This document shows positions 1 through 7,525 of a DNA stretch of 64,000 nt, piece by piece; within the stretch, counting starts at the first letter, position 1; each line of letters begins with the position of its first letter. The notes below the pieces were generated by a model. It was not told the origin of the DNA, did not search any database, and was given only the letters and a program-made list of their open reading frames with translations. A program made the translations under genes and the position numbers. The stretch spans positions 1 to 64,000 of the forward strand of contig CANRFJ010000008.1 in assembly GCA_947629865.1 (NCBI GenBank), written 5' to 3'. Source of the DNA: an uncultured Lachnospiraceae bacterium (GTDB lineage Bacteria > Bacillota > Clostridia > Lachnospirales > Lachnospiraceae).

Positions 1-579
1 TGAACGATGTTTTTGACAAAAACAGGCAGGTTTGATATACTGTATTTGGTTTTGGTGACTATCTAAATGACATTGATATTTGAATACCTGTTGATCAATG
101 AAATGATACTTGTCTGACAACATATCTTTATATGCCAGTTCATAGTTTATCGTATAATTACTCCACACATTTCCAATATACGCATACTTAAACGTGCTAA
201 TCATACAGCCTGCAAACAAAAGCATAATATAAATAACAGCACTGACTGCAATTTGCAGGATTTCACCAAACAGCCAGTTCTTTTTCCCTGTCCGGTAAAT
301 AATCAGGAGTTGTCCACTGTCCAACCTGGGTATACCTGTCAGAAGAAAAATAAACCCAACAAGGAGAACAATGAGATAGTACCAGTGATTCGTACACATG
401 ATAAAGCCTTCAAAAATACCAATCGGCTGTCCTACCTCCATAGCATTATGTACCAACGGACGTATTCCATTATCAAGAATGAATCCGAGCAGTACCAGAA
501 GGATAATCACCTTCCTGTCTGTAAAGGTTTGCTGCAGTCCGGCCCGTAATACCAGAAACGTCTTTTTCAATTGTTCCAT
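1..579 (-). CDS. multi-pass membrane protein, permease-like (3' end outside window)
   Basis: The 193 visible residues start at ATG 577-579, preceded by a GGAGGGG ribosome site; the reading frame stays open to the window edge, so the C-terminus is missing. Hydrophobic stretches lie near residues 23-33, 66-83 and 104-126. A motif RTGKKNWLFGEI near residue 95 resembles RTGNKRWILA in the next upstream gene, so the two look like diverged paralogues, as is common for paired permease subunits of ABC-2-type exporters. No ATPase is visible. The gene follows its neighbour by 18 bp and probably shares the operon that starts at the promoter near 2864. Transport substrate unknown. Confidence 0.7.
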   Translation of the reverse strand, partial: MEQLKKTFLVLRAGLQQTFTDRKVIILLVLLGFILDNGIRPLVHNAMEVGQPIGIFEGFIMCTNHWYYLIVLLVGFIFLLTGIPRLDSGQLLIIYRTGKKNWLFGEILQIAVSAVIYIMLLFAGCMISTFKYAYIGNVWSNYTINYELAYKDMLSDKYHFIDQQVFKYQCHLDSHQNQIQYIKPACFCQKHRS

Positions 580-597
580 AGCCGCCCCTCCATTTCG

Positions 598-1497
598 CTA
601 GCGCTGGCTGACGTCATAATATTTTTTCGACAACAATACCACAATGCTATAGTTGATGAGAATTATCCCAGCCGCAATTCCAATCGCCAACCACTGTTTG
701 TCTTCATAAAAGCCGCTCGTGCCGGCATATTGAAGAAACGTCGGGTTAATTATATCTGCAATCCGGCCCAATATTTCAATACCCTCATTTGCATACTTGC
801 GCGCCAGTTCGTCAAAAATGCGCCACTGTAAATATGAGACAAAAATAGTCCCGCCGAAAACTGCATACGTATCACGACACCAAATTGCCATACACAGACA
901 AAACGAGGAGTTCATGACAGCATAGATAAAAAAACAAAAAATACTTTTTAATATTCTGACACAAATAACCCACATGGAAAATGTTGATATATCCTCTGTC
1001 CACACTCCTGTTATACTGTAATATATCACTGGAAACTCCTCATGAGAAAAAGGTACATTGTCAAAGAAACATATGAGTGTCACATAGTAAAGAACTATTG
1101 CTGTAGCAGAAACAAGCACGGCCGCAACTGCGTTTGCCGCAATCTTGGCCGCATAGTACCGCCTAAAAGAACAGCGGGCAAGAATCCATCTTTTATTTCC
1201 CGTCCGCAATTCCTCCAAATAGACAACAACACTGGGAAGACCACAGACAAAGGGCATCAAAACCGGCAGATACATATTGTCATTCCACATACGGTACATT
1301 CGCACCAGATAGGAGGAGTCACTGCACATATACCAGTTGCCATGAAATTTATTCCAGACAGCTCCCATTATAGTGGTAGTTTCTTCTCCTGGAAGAACTG
1401 CTCCACTGTCCCCCAACATAAAAATTATATAAAGAAGAAAGATAGAAATCAGAAAGGAAAAATTTTTTATGCTCTTTTTTGTCTCAAGCACAAGCAT
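598..1497 (-). CDS. multi-pass membrane protein, permease-like
   Basis: A 299-residue integral membrane protein with about five to six hydrophobic segments: one near the N-terminus (FSFLISIFLLYIIFML), a central cluster with VAAVLVSATAIVLYYVTLICF, and a C-terminal one (IAAGIILINYSIVVLL). I start it at ATG 1497 because AAGGAG lies about 11 nt before it; an in-frame GTG four codons earlier overlaps that ribosome site. The RTGNKRWIL motif after the second hydrophobic stretch is shared with the following gene. It lies between a lipoprotein and that paralogue, so a three-gene membrane complex is likely. ABC-2 permease is an inference; no family signature is decisive. Confidence 0.7.
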   Translation of the reverse strand: MLVLETKKSIKNFSFLISIFLLYIIFMLGDSGAVLPGEETTTIMGAVWNKFHGNWYMCSDSSYLVRMYRMWNDNMYLPVLMPFVCGLPSVVVYLEELRTGNKRWILARCSFRRYYAAKIAANAVAAVLVSATAIVLYYVTLICFFDNVPFSHEEFPVIYYSITGVWTEDISTFSMWVICVRILKSIFCFFIYAVMNSSFCLCMAIWCRDTYAVFGGTIFVSYLQWRIFDELARKYANEGIEILGRIADIINPTFLQYAGTSGFYEDKQWLAIGIAAGIILINYSIVVLLSKKYYDVSQR

Positions 1498-1530
1498 CTG
1501 GTCTCTCACTCCTTTTTATAAATCTTTACA

Positions 1531-2760
1531 TCAGTACGCGCCTGTATCCATATAATAATACAAAGTGCCATCAAGTGCGTCTACCAGTGCACTGTTGCCG
1601 TGGTAATCTTTTGTCCTGGAGGCAAAATCGTTTGTCCCGCCCTCTGACATAAAAACCCACATAGGTCTCAGATAAGTCGTATCATCTACTTCACCATATA
1701 CTCCCTGTTCCTTGTCTTTTACATTAGGATTCTTCTGCACAAGAAGATAAACAAGACCACAATCCTCAAAGCGCAGCCCATTGACATGCGCTATCTCTCG
1801 GTCAATCTGACGGACTGCCCAGAAAGGTGATATGACTGTATCCTTCTCAGATTCTTCTCCGATCTCCAGAGATTCCGTACCATTGATAATGCTGTCAAGC
1901 GATTGCCTGTGACGCATTATAGCAACTATGTGTGCGCCACTGTGTACTTTATCATAATAACTTCCGGCCGGAAGATTAAAGTTGGCGCTGGTATCCAGCG
2001 CAATTCCCTTATACACCCGTCCAATTACCATCTTATAGTCGTGAAAACCCGTATCTGGGTTTTTCATCACATACAAGTGCTGAATCTTATATGTAAACTG
2101 ATTCTTCTCAATCGGTGAAAGATACTTATTCAACTCGCGTTCTGTATATTCAACGGCATCAGGCACAGAAACCTCTCCGTCCTCCATTGGATAGATTGCT
2201 GTTCCCGACGCCGTATCACCCCACTCGAAATCATACTCCGCCACACATGAAGACACATCAAGTTCTGTCCCGCTCACTACAATTGAATCGGCAGAAAAAA
2301 AACCTGATGTATCGTATCCATAGTGGAATTTTGTTTTTTTATCCGTTTTTTCCTTGGCAAAATACGCAGAATCACTCTTTCTGGTAAGAATTTTTTCTTT
2401 TACCGTCTTCCAGTTTACCGAATTATAGTCCCTCCACAGCGTGCGGATTGCCTGAATCATATCATTTTCATCTTCCCAATGATACGGCGTAAGCTTCACC
2501 TCGGACACGCTCTGGACATCCGGCATCTGAATTTGTTCCGGAAAATAAAGTCCATCTATCTTCTTCCCTTTTAATTTTTCTACCTGTTCCTTTGCCTCAG
2601 ACAACGAAACATATTGGGCAGAAGCAAGAATTTTTTCAATAGACTCGCCCTTATCTGTATCCGTTTTGTCTGGGGCGCTCTGGCACCCCGGCAAAAAGCA
2701 CATAGTCAGAAAAAGAACGCATATAATCCCGATTTTTCCATAAGATGTCTTTGGTTTCAT
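1531..2760 (-). CDS. lipoprotein of unknown function
   Basis: A 409-residue protein with a typical lipoprotein signal: Lys-rich start, hydrophobic core and lipobox LPGC with the lipidated cysteine at residue 26, followed by a charged linker. It would be anchored on the outer face of the cytoplasmic membrane. The ribosome site is GGGGGG about 6 nt before ATG. The body is hydrophilic and rich in Asp, Tyr and Ser; I recognise no catalytic motif. It is the first gene of a minus-strand operon with two membrane proteins, which suggests an extracytoplasmic partner of that complex. A promoter with near-consensus boxes lies about 80 bp upstream. Confidence 0.75.
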   Translation of the reverse strand: MKPKTSYGKIGIICVLFLTMCFLPGCQSAPDKTDTDKGESIEKILASAQYVSLSEAKEQVEKLKGKKIDGLYFPEQIQMPDVQSVSEVKLTPYHWEDENDMIQAIRTLWRDYNSVNWKTVKEKILTRKSDSAYFAKEKTDKKTKFHYGYDTSGFFSADSIVVSGTELDVSSCVAEYDFEWGDTASGTAIYPMEDGEVSVPDAVEYTERELNKYLSPIEKNQFTYKIQHLYVMKNPDTGFHDYKMVIGRVYKGIALDTSANFNLPAGSYYDKVHSGAHIVAIMRHRQSLDSIINGTESLEIGEESEKDTVISPFWAVRQIDREIAHVNGLRFEDCGLVYLLVQKNPNVKDKEQGVYGEVDDTTYLRPMWVFMSEGGTNDFASRTKDYHGNSALVDALDGTLYYYMDTGAY

Positions 2761-2836
2761 ACATTACCCCCCTATACCTGCCTTTTTCTGCCCGGCATCT
2801 CCACGTCGTCGCCGGACATATAACTCCATTTTCTTC

Positions 2837-2864
2837 ATTATATACTTCCTCAAAAAATTGTCAA
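2837..2864 (-). promoter_or_regulatory. sigma-A promoter of the lipoprotein operon
   Basis: On the minus strand TTGACA (2859-2864) and TATAAT (2837-2842) are separated by 16 bp, both boxes perfect. Transcription would start near 2830 and give a leader of about 70 nt before the lipoprotein ATG. It is divergent from the promoter at 2898-2926. Confidence 0.75.
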
Positions 2865-2897
2865 GAAATCTCGTGCCTGATTGAAGGCTATCGTAAG

Positions 2898-2926
2898 TTG
2901 AAAAATTCACAAAAGAATGTTAAAAT
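2898..2926 (+). promoter_or_regulatory. sigma-A promoter of the DUF3842 gene
   Basis: TTGAAA (2898-2903) and TAAAAT (2921-2926) with a 17-bp spacer lie 38 bp before the ATG at 2965. The gene's ribosome site GGAGG is at 2951-2955, nine bases from the start. Confidence 0.7.
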
Positions 2927-2964
2927 AAATCATTATGTAACTTAAAATTCGGAGGTTTACCCTT

Positions 2965-3378
2965 ATGACTGTACTTGTAATTGATGCACAAGGCGGCGGA
3001 ATCGGCCGGCAGCTTGTATTGTCTATCAAACAGGCGCTGCCGGATGTCGAGATACTGGCTGTCGGAACCAATGCGGCGGCGACTGCCGCAATGTTAAAGG
3101 CCGGCGCTCCTTCTGCCGCAACCGGCGAAAACGCAGTTGTTGTCTGCGTGGGAAAGGCGGACATTATCGTCGGGCCCATCGGGATTGTCATAGCAGATTC
3201 CATGCTCGGAGAAATTACGCCGAAAATGGCCCTCGCCGTGGCGCAGAGCAGCGCAAAGCGAATCCTGATTCCATTCAGCCATTGCGACACTGTCATTGCG
3301 GGAACAGAAATGGCAAGCACGACAGATTTAATCCAAAAAACTGTTACAGAAGTGAAAAAATCATGCGGAGTATCTTGA
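2965..3378 (+). CDS. DUF3842 family protein
   Basis: A 137-residue soluble protein. It opens with a Rossmann-like beta-turn (VLVIDAQGGGIGRQ) and contains several small-residue loops (VGTNAAATAAML, GPIGIVIADSMLGEITP), consistent with a nucleotide- or cofactor-binding alpha/beta fold. I recognise it as the small DUF3842 family of Clostridia, for which no function is established as far as I know. It has its own promoter and its stop codon overlaps the -35 box of the next transcription unit, so it is probably monocistronic. Whether it works with the nickel-cofactor genes downstream is open. Confidence 0.8.
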   Translation: MTVLVIDAQGGGIGRQLVLSIKQALPDVEILAVGTNAAATAAMLKAGAPSAATGENAVVVCVGKADIIVGPIGIVIADSMLGEITPKMALAVAQSSAKRILIPFSHCDTVIAGTEMASTTDLIQKTVTEVKKSCGVS

Positions 3379-3404
3379 CAGACTCCGTATAAATGCGCTA
3401 TAAT
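3375..3404 (+). promoter_or_regulatory. strong sigma-A promoter before the membrane-protein/lar region
   Basis: TTGACA (3375-3380), 18-bp spacer, TATAAT (3399-3404): both boxes match consensus exactly. The -35 overlaps the stop codon of the DUF3842 gene. The predicted start near 3411 gives a leader of about 157 nt before the next gene. Confidence 0.8.
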
Positions 3405-3410
3405 TTTTAT

Positions 3411-3568
3411 GGTTCAGCAGAAGCTGGCCATCGGCACAGAAGTGTTTTTAGATTTTCTTTTTGAATGGCGTACTCTGAAGGTATGCGTTTTCTCTGAGGA
3501 GAGATAGCGTATGCCTTTTTATTTGGCATACGAATCATCAAAAATTTATAATTTAGGAGGATGAAACA
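3411..3568 (+). promoter_or_regulatory. structured 5' leader with mutually exclusive hairpins, candidate attenuator or riboswitch
   Basis: The leader opens with a hairpin (CAGC-AGAA-GCTG, extended by flanking GG/CC pairs). GGTATGCG (3480-3487) pairs with CGTATGCC (3508-3515), with a small inner hairpin, and is followed directly by five T at 3516-3520: an intrinsic-terminator shape. The same CGTATGCC is a perfect complement of GGCATACG (3525-3532), so two stems compete for it. This is the usual layout of a transcription attenuator. I do not recognise the upstream part as a known riboswitch class. Confidence 0.5.
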
Positions 3569-3979
3569 ATGGCATGTTTTATTGTTCCGGCGGCTGAGGC
3601 TGTCGTTACCACAATCGCCACAAAGGTGATGAAATCCAAAGAGGGAAATCCCGAAACCGTAAAAATACAGCTTGACGGTGCGGAGCTTGTCGAAGCGGAA
3701 AAGCTTCCCTTTTCCAGAAAGCTCAGTTGGCTCAACAAGCTGCTGTGGGGCGGTTCTGCCCTTTTGGCATTTGAGCATGTTTGGCACGGAGAGGTAGCGC
3801 CGTGGTTCCCGTTCCTTACGGCTGCGTCCAATCCCGCCGATGCGGCAGAAATGCTGCACGAAATGTCAACCGCAGGCGTTACGATGTCGGTTTTGGTAAC
3901 TGCTGTTTGGGCGGGTATGCTTGTAGTAAGCTCTGTTATTGAAAAAAAAGCGCAAAAAATACTGCCTTCCAAAAACTAA
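3569..3979 (+). CDS. small membrane protein, unrecognised
   Basis: A 136-residue protein preceded by AGGAGG. The first 20 residues are mildly hydrophobic (FIVPAAEAVVTTIATKVMK); two clearer membrane segments follow, LNKLLWGGSALLAFEHVW near residue 55 and MSVLVTAVWAGMLVVSSVI near residue 110, with a His/Trp-rich loop between. I do not recognise the family. It is the first gene of a two-gene unit with the next membrane protein, 18 bp apart, behind a consensus promoter and structured leader, and just before the larBCE cluster. A role in nickel or cofactor handling is only a guess from position. Confidence 0.65.
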   Translation: MACFIVPAAEAVVTTIATKVMKSKEGNPETVKIQLDGAELVEAEKLPFSRKLSWLNKLLWGGSALLAFEHVWHGEVAPWFPFLTAASNPADAAEMLHEMSTAGVTMSVLVTAVWAGMLVVSSVIEKKAQKILPSKN

Positions 3980-3997
3980 AGACAGGAGGCGCATGGA

Positions 3998-4315
3998 ATG
4001 ACATTACTTACTACCATTTTCGCCGCCGTTATCTGCACCATTATCTGGTACAGGGGTGCGCCGCAAAGCGAGATGAAAATCGGTGTGCTCTGTTGGCTGT
4101 ATTGGGGAGCTTCCTTGATGTGGCTGGTCGATGCAATCTTTGAGTATGCGGAGCTTCACGCAGAATACTTTACCCCGGCTCCGGCGGATATGCTCAATGA
4201 TTTCTATCTTGGACTTTCCGTGGTTGCCCTCGGTCTTGTCATCTGGCTGATTGTTCTTTTGGTGAAGGATCCGAAGGGCGTTGTAAGAGCGGCGCTTTTC
4301 CGCAAGGAAAACTAG
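3998..4315 (+). CDS. small membrane protein, unrecognised
   Basis: A 105-residue protein with three predicted membrane segments: residues 1-18 (LLTTIFAAVICTIIWY), about 28-48 (IGVLCWLYWGASLMWLVDAIF) and about 73-92 (LGLSVVALGLVIWLIVLLV). Its ribosome site GGAGG precedes the ATG by about 8 nt. It is translationally coupled in layout to the preceding 136-residue membrane protein, and a terminator-like hairpin follows its stop. The acidic loop with EYAELHAEYF could face a metal or partner, but no family is recognised and no function is assigned. Confidence 0.65.
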   Translation: MTLLTTIFAAVICTIIWYRGAPQSEMKIGVLCWLYWGASLMWLVDAIFEYAELHAEYFTPAPADMLNDFYLGLSVVALGLVIWLIVLLVKDPKGVVRAALFRKEN

Positions 4316-4322
4316 CAGAGGG

Positions 4323-4366
4323 GAAAGCGGTTCTGACGGATTTTGCAGAATCGCTTTCTGTTGTTT
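4323..4366 (+). terminator. intrinsic terminator after the membrane-protein pair
   Basis: GAAAGCGGTTCT (4323-4334) pairs with AGAATCGCTTTC (4347-4358) over 12 bp with one G-T wobble, followed by TGTTGTTT. It lies just after the stop at 4315 and before the tandem hairpin elements of larB, so larBCE would need read-through or its own promoter; I see no clear promoter in between. Confidence 0.55.
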
Positions 4367-4510
4367 GGGGATTAGTGTGAAAAATAGCTCGATAGCTATT
4401 TTTCACACGGCAATTTGTTTCTGGCGAAAACAAATTGCTGTGATGGCAGATAAGAAACTGCATACGCAGCTTTCTTATCGCCTCCTCGCGACAAGTCGCT
4501 CAGAAATGGA
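4367..4510 (+). repeat. structured pre-start element, copy A1 (upstream half of tandem pair)
   Basis: Hairpin 1: GTGTGAAAAATAGCT pairs with its inverted copy ending CACAC. Hairpin 2: CAATTTGTTT (4411-4420) pairs with AAACAAATTG (4428-4437), loop CTGGCGA. Hairpin 3: GATAAGAAA against TTTCTTATC. The tail TCGCTCAG (4496-4503) complements the hairpin 2 loop with one bulge and runs into AATGGAGATTAG. This copy is the most diverged; it is followed directly by copy A2 rather than by a start codon. Confidence 0.8.
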
Positions 4511-4651
4511 GATTAGTGTGAAAAATCACACTGATGTGCTGATTTTTCACACGGGAATTTGTGCCGGAGCGTCACAAATTCCCCTGATGGCAGACGCGAA
4601 TTTGAGATTCGCGTCGCCCCGTCGCGAAAACGCTCCGGAATGGGGGTTAAA
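4511..4651 (+). repeat. structured pre-start element, copy A2, carries the larB ribosome site
   Basis: Hairpin 1 at 4516-4528/4540-4552; hairpin 2 GGGAATTTGTG/CACAAATTCCC at 4553-4563/4573-4583 with loop CCGGAGCGT; hairpin 3 GACGCGAAT/ATTCGCGTC at 4593-4601/4607-4615. Then CCCC (4617-4620), ACGCTCCGG (4630-4638, exact complement of the hairpin 2 loop) and GGGGG (4642-4646), which is the Shine-Dalgarno of larB (ATG 4652) and can pair with CCCC. Nearly identical to copy B at 19301-19449. Confidence 0.9.
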
Positions 4652-5407
4652 ATGCAAAGTGAAACAAAGAAAATTTTAGAGTCGGTTCAAAATGGTTCTA
4701 TTTCGGTGGACGAGGCGCTCGTCCGCTTAAAAGCACTTCCATTTGACGATCTAGGTTATGCAAAGGTTGATTTTCACCGTGAAATCAGGCAGGGTGTTCC
4801 CGAAGTCATTTACGGCGCCGGCAAAACACCGGAACAGATTGCCGGCATTATGGATGCTATGCTGAAAAATGGGCAAAAGCAAATCCTGATCACGCGTTTT
4901 TCAAAGGAAGCTGCTGAGACCGTTTCAAAGTCCTATTCTCTTACCTATCAGGAAGATGCACGGCTCGGATATTATGGTTCTATACCGAGTCCCGATGGAA
5001 TCGGAACAATTGTCGTCGCCACGGGAGGCACAAGCGATATTCCCGTTGCGGAGGAAGCGGCGCTCACGGCGGAGTTTTTCGGAAACAGGGTGGTTCGCCT
5101 TTTTGACGTCGGCGTGGCGGGACTTCACAGGCTGCTCGCCCATAAAGAAGATATTATGAGCGCCAGCGTGATTATCGCCATCGCCGGAATGGAGGGTGCG
5201 CTCGCCAGCGTAATCGGCGGACTTGCCGATTGTCCTGTGATCGCCGTCCCGACCAGCGTAGGATATGGGGCGGCATTCGGGGGATTATCCGCATTGCTGT
5301 CAATGCTCAATTCCTGTGCCAGCGGCGTATCCGTCGTCAATATTGATAATGGCTTCGGAGCAGGATATCTTGCAAACATGATAAACCATATGGAGGTAAA
5401 AAAATGA
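4652..5407 (+). CDS. larB: LarB, nickel-pincer cofactor biosynthesis (NaAD carboxylase/hydrolase)
   Basis: A 251-residue cytoplasmic enzyme. LarB carboxylates the pyridinium ring of nicotinic acid adenine dinucleotide and hydrolyses the phosphoanhydride, the first step toward the nickel-pincer nucleotide used by lactate racemase LarA and relatives. The C-terminal half has the PurE-like AIR-carboxylase fold pattern: VVATGGTSDIPVAEEA, then DVGVAGLHRLL and AIAGMEGALASVIGGL. I start it at ATG 4652 (MQSETKK), not at the open frame further upstream, which is translated hairpin repeat. The ribosome site lies in that repeat. Its stop overlaps the larC start by four bases. Confidence 0.92.
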   Translation: MQSETKKILESVQNGSISVDEALVRLKALPFDDLGYAKVDFHREIRQGVPEVIYGAGKTPEQIAGIMDAMLKNGQKQILITRFSKEAAETVSKSYSLTYQEDARLGYYGSIPSPDGIGTIVVATGGTSDIPVAEEAALTAEFFGNRVVRLFDVGVAGLHRLLAHKEDIMSASVIIAIAGMEGALASVIGGLADCPVIAVPTSVGYGAAFGGLSALLSMLNSCASGVSVVNIDNGFGAGYLANMINHMEVKK

Positions 5408-6621
5408 GGACACTTTATTTGGACTGCGGAATGGGCGCTGCGGGAGATATGCTGACTGCCGCGCTGCTCGAACTCCTGCCCGAACCGGATCGATTTGTAG
5501 ACAAGCTGAATACGCTCGGAATCCCCGACGTGGAATTTCGCAAAGAAAAAATGGTCAAGTGCGGCATCACCGGCACGCATATGTCTGTTCTCATTCATGG
5601 TGCGGAAGAAGGGGCAGAGGAGCACCATCACAGCCATGAGCATACACACGAACACGAGCATACGCATGAACACGGACACCACCATCACAGCGGGATGCAT
5701 GAGATTGAACACATCGTTATAGATTTGAAGCTTCCCGAAAAAGTTGAAAAGGACGTCCTTGCGGTTTACGGGCTGATTGCCGAGGCGGAAAGTCATGCGC
5801 ACGGAGTTCCCGTTTCCGATATTCATTTTCATGAAGTTGGCACAATGGATGCGGTTGCAGACATTGCGGCGGTCTGCCTTTTGATGCATGAGCTTGCGCC
5901 GGATGACGTGATCTGCTCTCCCATTCACGTCGGGAGCGGTCATGTCCAATGCGCTCACGGAATCTTGCCTGTCCCTGCGCCCGCGACGGCATTCATTCTA
6001 CAAGGCGTACCCACTTATGGAGGCGGCATCAAGGGGGAACTGTGTACCCCCACAGGCGCTGCCCTGCTCAAACATTTTGTCAGACATTTCGGCAATATGC
6101 CCGTGATGAAAACGCAGGCGATTGGCTACGGAATGGGGAAAAAGGATTTTGAAACTGCGAACTGTGTCCGCGCTATGTTCGGCGAAAGTGAGGATAAAAC
6201 GGACACGGTTTTAGAGCTTTCCTGTAATGTGGACGATATGACGGCCGAGGAGATTGGCTTTGCAATGGATCGCCTTTTTGAAGGCGGTGCAAACGAGGTC
6301 TTTACCATTCCGATTGGTATGAAAAAATCCCGTCCCGGCACATTACTTCGGGTTATGTGCAAAGAGCAGGATCGTGAAAAAATGCTGCATCTGATTTTCC
6401 AATACACCTCTACCATCGGGGTACGGGAAACGCCGACACATCGGTATATTCTCGACCGCCGGATGGAGACGCTGGAAACTCCATACGGAAAAGTTCACCG
6501 CAAGATTTCATCCGGTTACGGCGTGTCACGCACAAAATATGAATATGAAGACCTCGCTCAAATTGCGCGTGGGCAGGCTCTCAGTATTGAAGAAGTGAAG
6601 AAGCTTCTTGAGGATATATAA
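5404..6621 (+). CDS. larC: LarC, nickel insertase for the pincer cofactor
   Basis: A 405-residue enzyme that inserts nickel into the bis-thiocarboxylated nucleotide (CTP-dependent cyclometallation). The start has the family's LYLDCGMGAAGDM signature; a very His-rich segment (residues 74-98, HHHSHEH, HEHEH, HGHHHH) is a likely nickel store. Both halves, usually called LarC1 and LarC2, are in one frame, whereas the Lactobacillus plantarum gene needs a programmed frameshift. The C-terminal LarC2 part (TPTHRYILDRR to SGYGVSRTKYE) is complete. It overlaps larB (ATGA) and precedes larE by 25 bp. Confidence 0.93.
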   Translation: MRTLYLDCGMGAAGDMLTAALLELLPEPDRFVDKLNTLGIPDVEFRKEKMVKCGITGTHMSVLIHGAEEGAEEHHHSHEHTHEHEHTHEHGHHHHSGMHEIEHIVIDLKLPEKVEKDVLAVYGLIAEAESHAHGVPVSDIHFHEVGTMDAVADIAAVCLLMHELAPDDVICSPIHVGSGHVQCAHGILPVPAPATAFILQGVPTYGGGIKGELCTPTGAALLKHFVRHFGNMPVMKTQAIGYGMGKKDFETANCVRAMFGESEDKTDTVLELSCNVDDMTAEEIGFAMDRLFEGGANEVFTIPIGMKKSRPGTLLRVMCKEQDREKMLHLIFQYTSTIGVRETPTHRYILDRRMETLETPYGKVHRKISSGYGVSRTKYEYEDLAQIARGQALSIEEVKKLLEDI

Positions 6622-6646
6622 TGGGGCAACTTAAAAATCAAGAGGA

Positions 6647-7477
6647 ATGGAAGTGATAAAGATTATGGATATGCTGCATAAAAAACTGGAACATCTAAAA
6701 GAATACCTGTATGATTTGGGAAGCGTTGCCGTTGCTTTTTCATCGGGCGTTGATTCTACCTTTTTACTCTATGTCGCCCATCAGGTGCTTGGAAAACGTG
6801 CGATTGCTGTTACGGCACAGTCCTGTTCTTTCCCGAAGCGGGAGCTTGACGAGGCAAAAGCCTTTTGTGACTCCCACGGAATCACCCATTTCATATGCCA
6901 ATCGGAGGAACTGGATATTGAGGGATTCCGCCAGAATCCCAAAAACCGCTGTTATCTTTGCAAGCATGAACTGTTTGAAAAGATATGGGAGATTGCAAAG
7001 CAAAATGGAATCAGCGCAGTGGCGGAGGGTTCTAACATGGATGACAACGGAGATTATCGTCCGGGGCTGATTGCCGTCAAAGAACTGGGAATTAAAAGTC
7101 CGCTGCGAGATGCAGAACTGACAAAAGCAGAAATCCGCGAACTGTCGAAAGAGCTTGGTTTACCGACTTGGAACAAACAGTCTTTTGCCTGCCTGTCCTC
7201 CCGCTTTGTTTACGGCGAGACCATCAGCGAGGAAAAACTGTCCATGGTGGACCGGGCGGAACAGCTTTTGCTCGATTTGGGATTTCATCAGGTGCGGGTG
7301 CGAATTCACGGCATGATCGCACGAATTGAAATAGAGAAATCCGAGATGGGCAGGTTTTTAGATCCTGAGACGGCGGAACAAATTGCGCGGCGCTTCCACG
7401 AGATAGGCTTTCTGTATGTAACCTTGGACTTAGACGGTTATCAAATGGGCAGCATGAATAAGGCTCTCAAATTATGA
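6647..7477 (+). CDS. larE: LarE, sulfur transferase for the pincer cofactor, three-cysteine type
   Basis: A 276-residue PP-loop ATPase: SSGVDS at residues 32-37 binds ATP to adenylate the substrate carboxylate before sulfur transfer. It has CYLC (Cys102, Cys105) and a third cysteine in ACLSSR (Cys182). Lactobacillus LarE sacrifices a single cysteine; homologues with three such cysteines have been described as using a [4Fe-4S] cluster as sulfur carrier, so this one likely turns over repeatedly. The first ATG sits very close to AAGAGGA; ATG 6665, seven codons in, could be the true start. No larA follows; a hairpin and a convergent gene end the cluster. Confidence 0.9.
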   Translation: MEVIKIMDMLHKKLEHLKEYLYDLGSVAVAFSSGVDSTFLLYVAHQVLGKRAIAVTAQSCSFPKRELDEAKAFCDSHGITHFICQSEELDIEGFRQNPKNRCYLCKHELFEKIWEIAKQNGISAVAEGSNMDDNGDYRPGLIAVKELGIKSPLRDAELTKAEIRELSKELGLPTWNKQSFACLSSRFVYGETISEEKLSMVDRAEQLLLDLGFHQVRVRIHGMIARIEIEKSEMGRFLDPETAEQIARRFHEIGFLYVTLDLDGYQMGSMNKALKL

Positions 7478-7483
7478 TAACCG

Positions 7484-7510
7484 TGGCCGGCTTTCCCGCA
7501 CAGCCGGCCA
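7484..7510. terminator. hairpin between convergent larE and GH115 genes
   Basis: TGGCCGGCT (7484-7492) and AGCCGGCCA (7502-7510) form a perfect 9-bp stem with a 9-nt loop between two converging stop codons. The T-run is poor on either strand, so it is a plausible but weak bidirectional terminator. Confidence 0.5.
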
Positions 7511-7525
7511 TTGATAAAACGAGCA

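Noticed and set aside
3409..3507. A 32-codon open frame beginning at the predicted transcription start of the structured leader
   Set aside because: No ribosome-binding site can precede it and its codons coincide with the hairpin arms; a leader peptide is possible but unsupported.
4559..4651. N-terminal extension of LarB (and the same peptide before the gene at 18560-19300)
   Set aside because: The shared 29-residue sequence is the translation of the repeat element, not protein homology; family length and ribosome site support the inner ATG.
4367..4651. Possible CRISPR-like tandem repeat
   Set aside because: Only two long units with internal hairpins, no regular short repeats or spacers.
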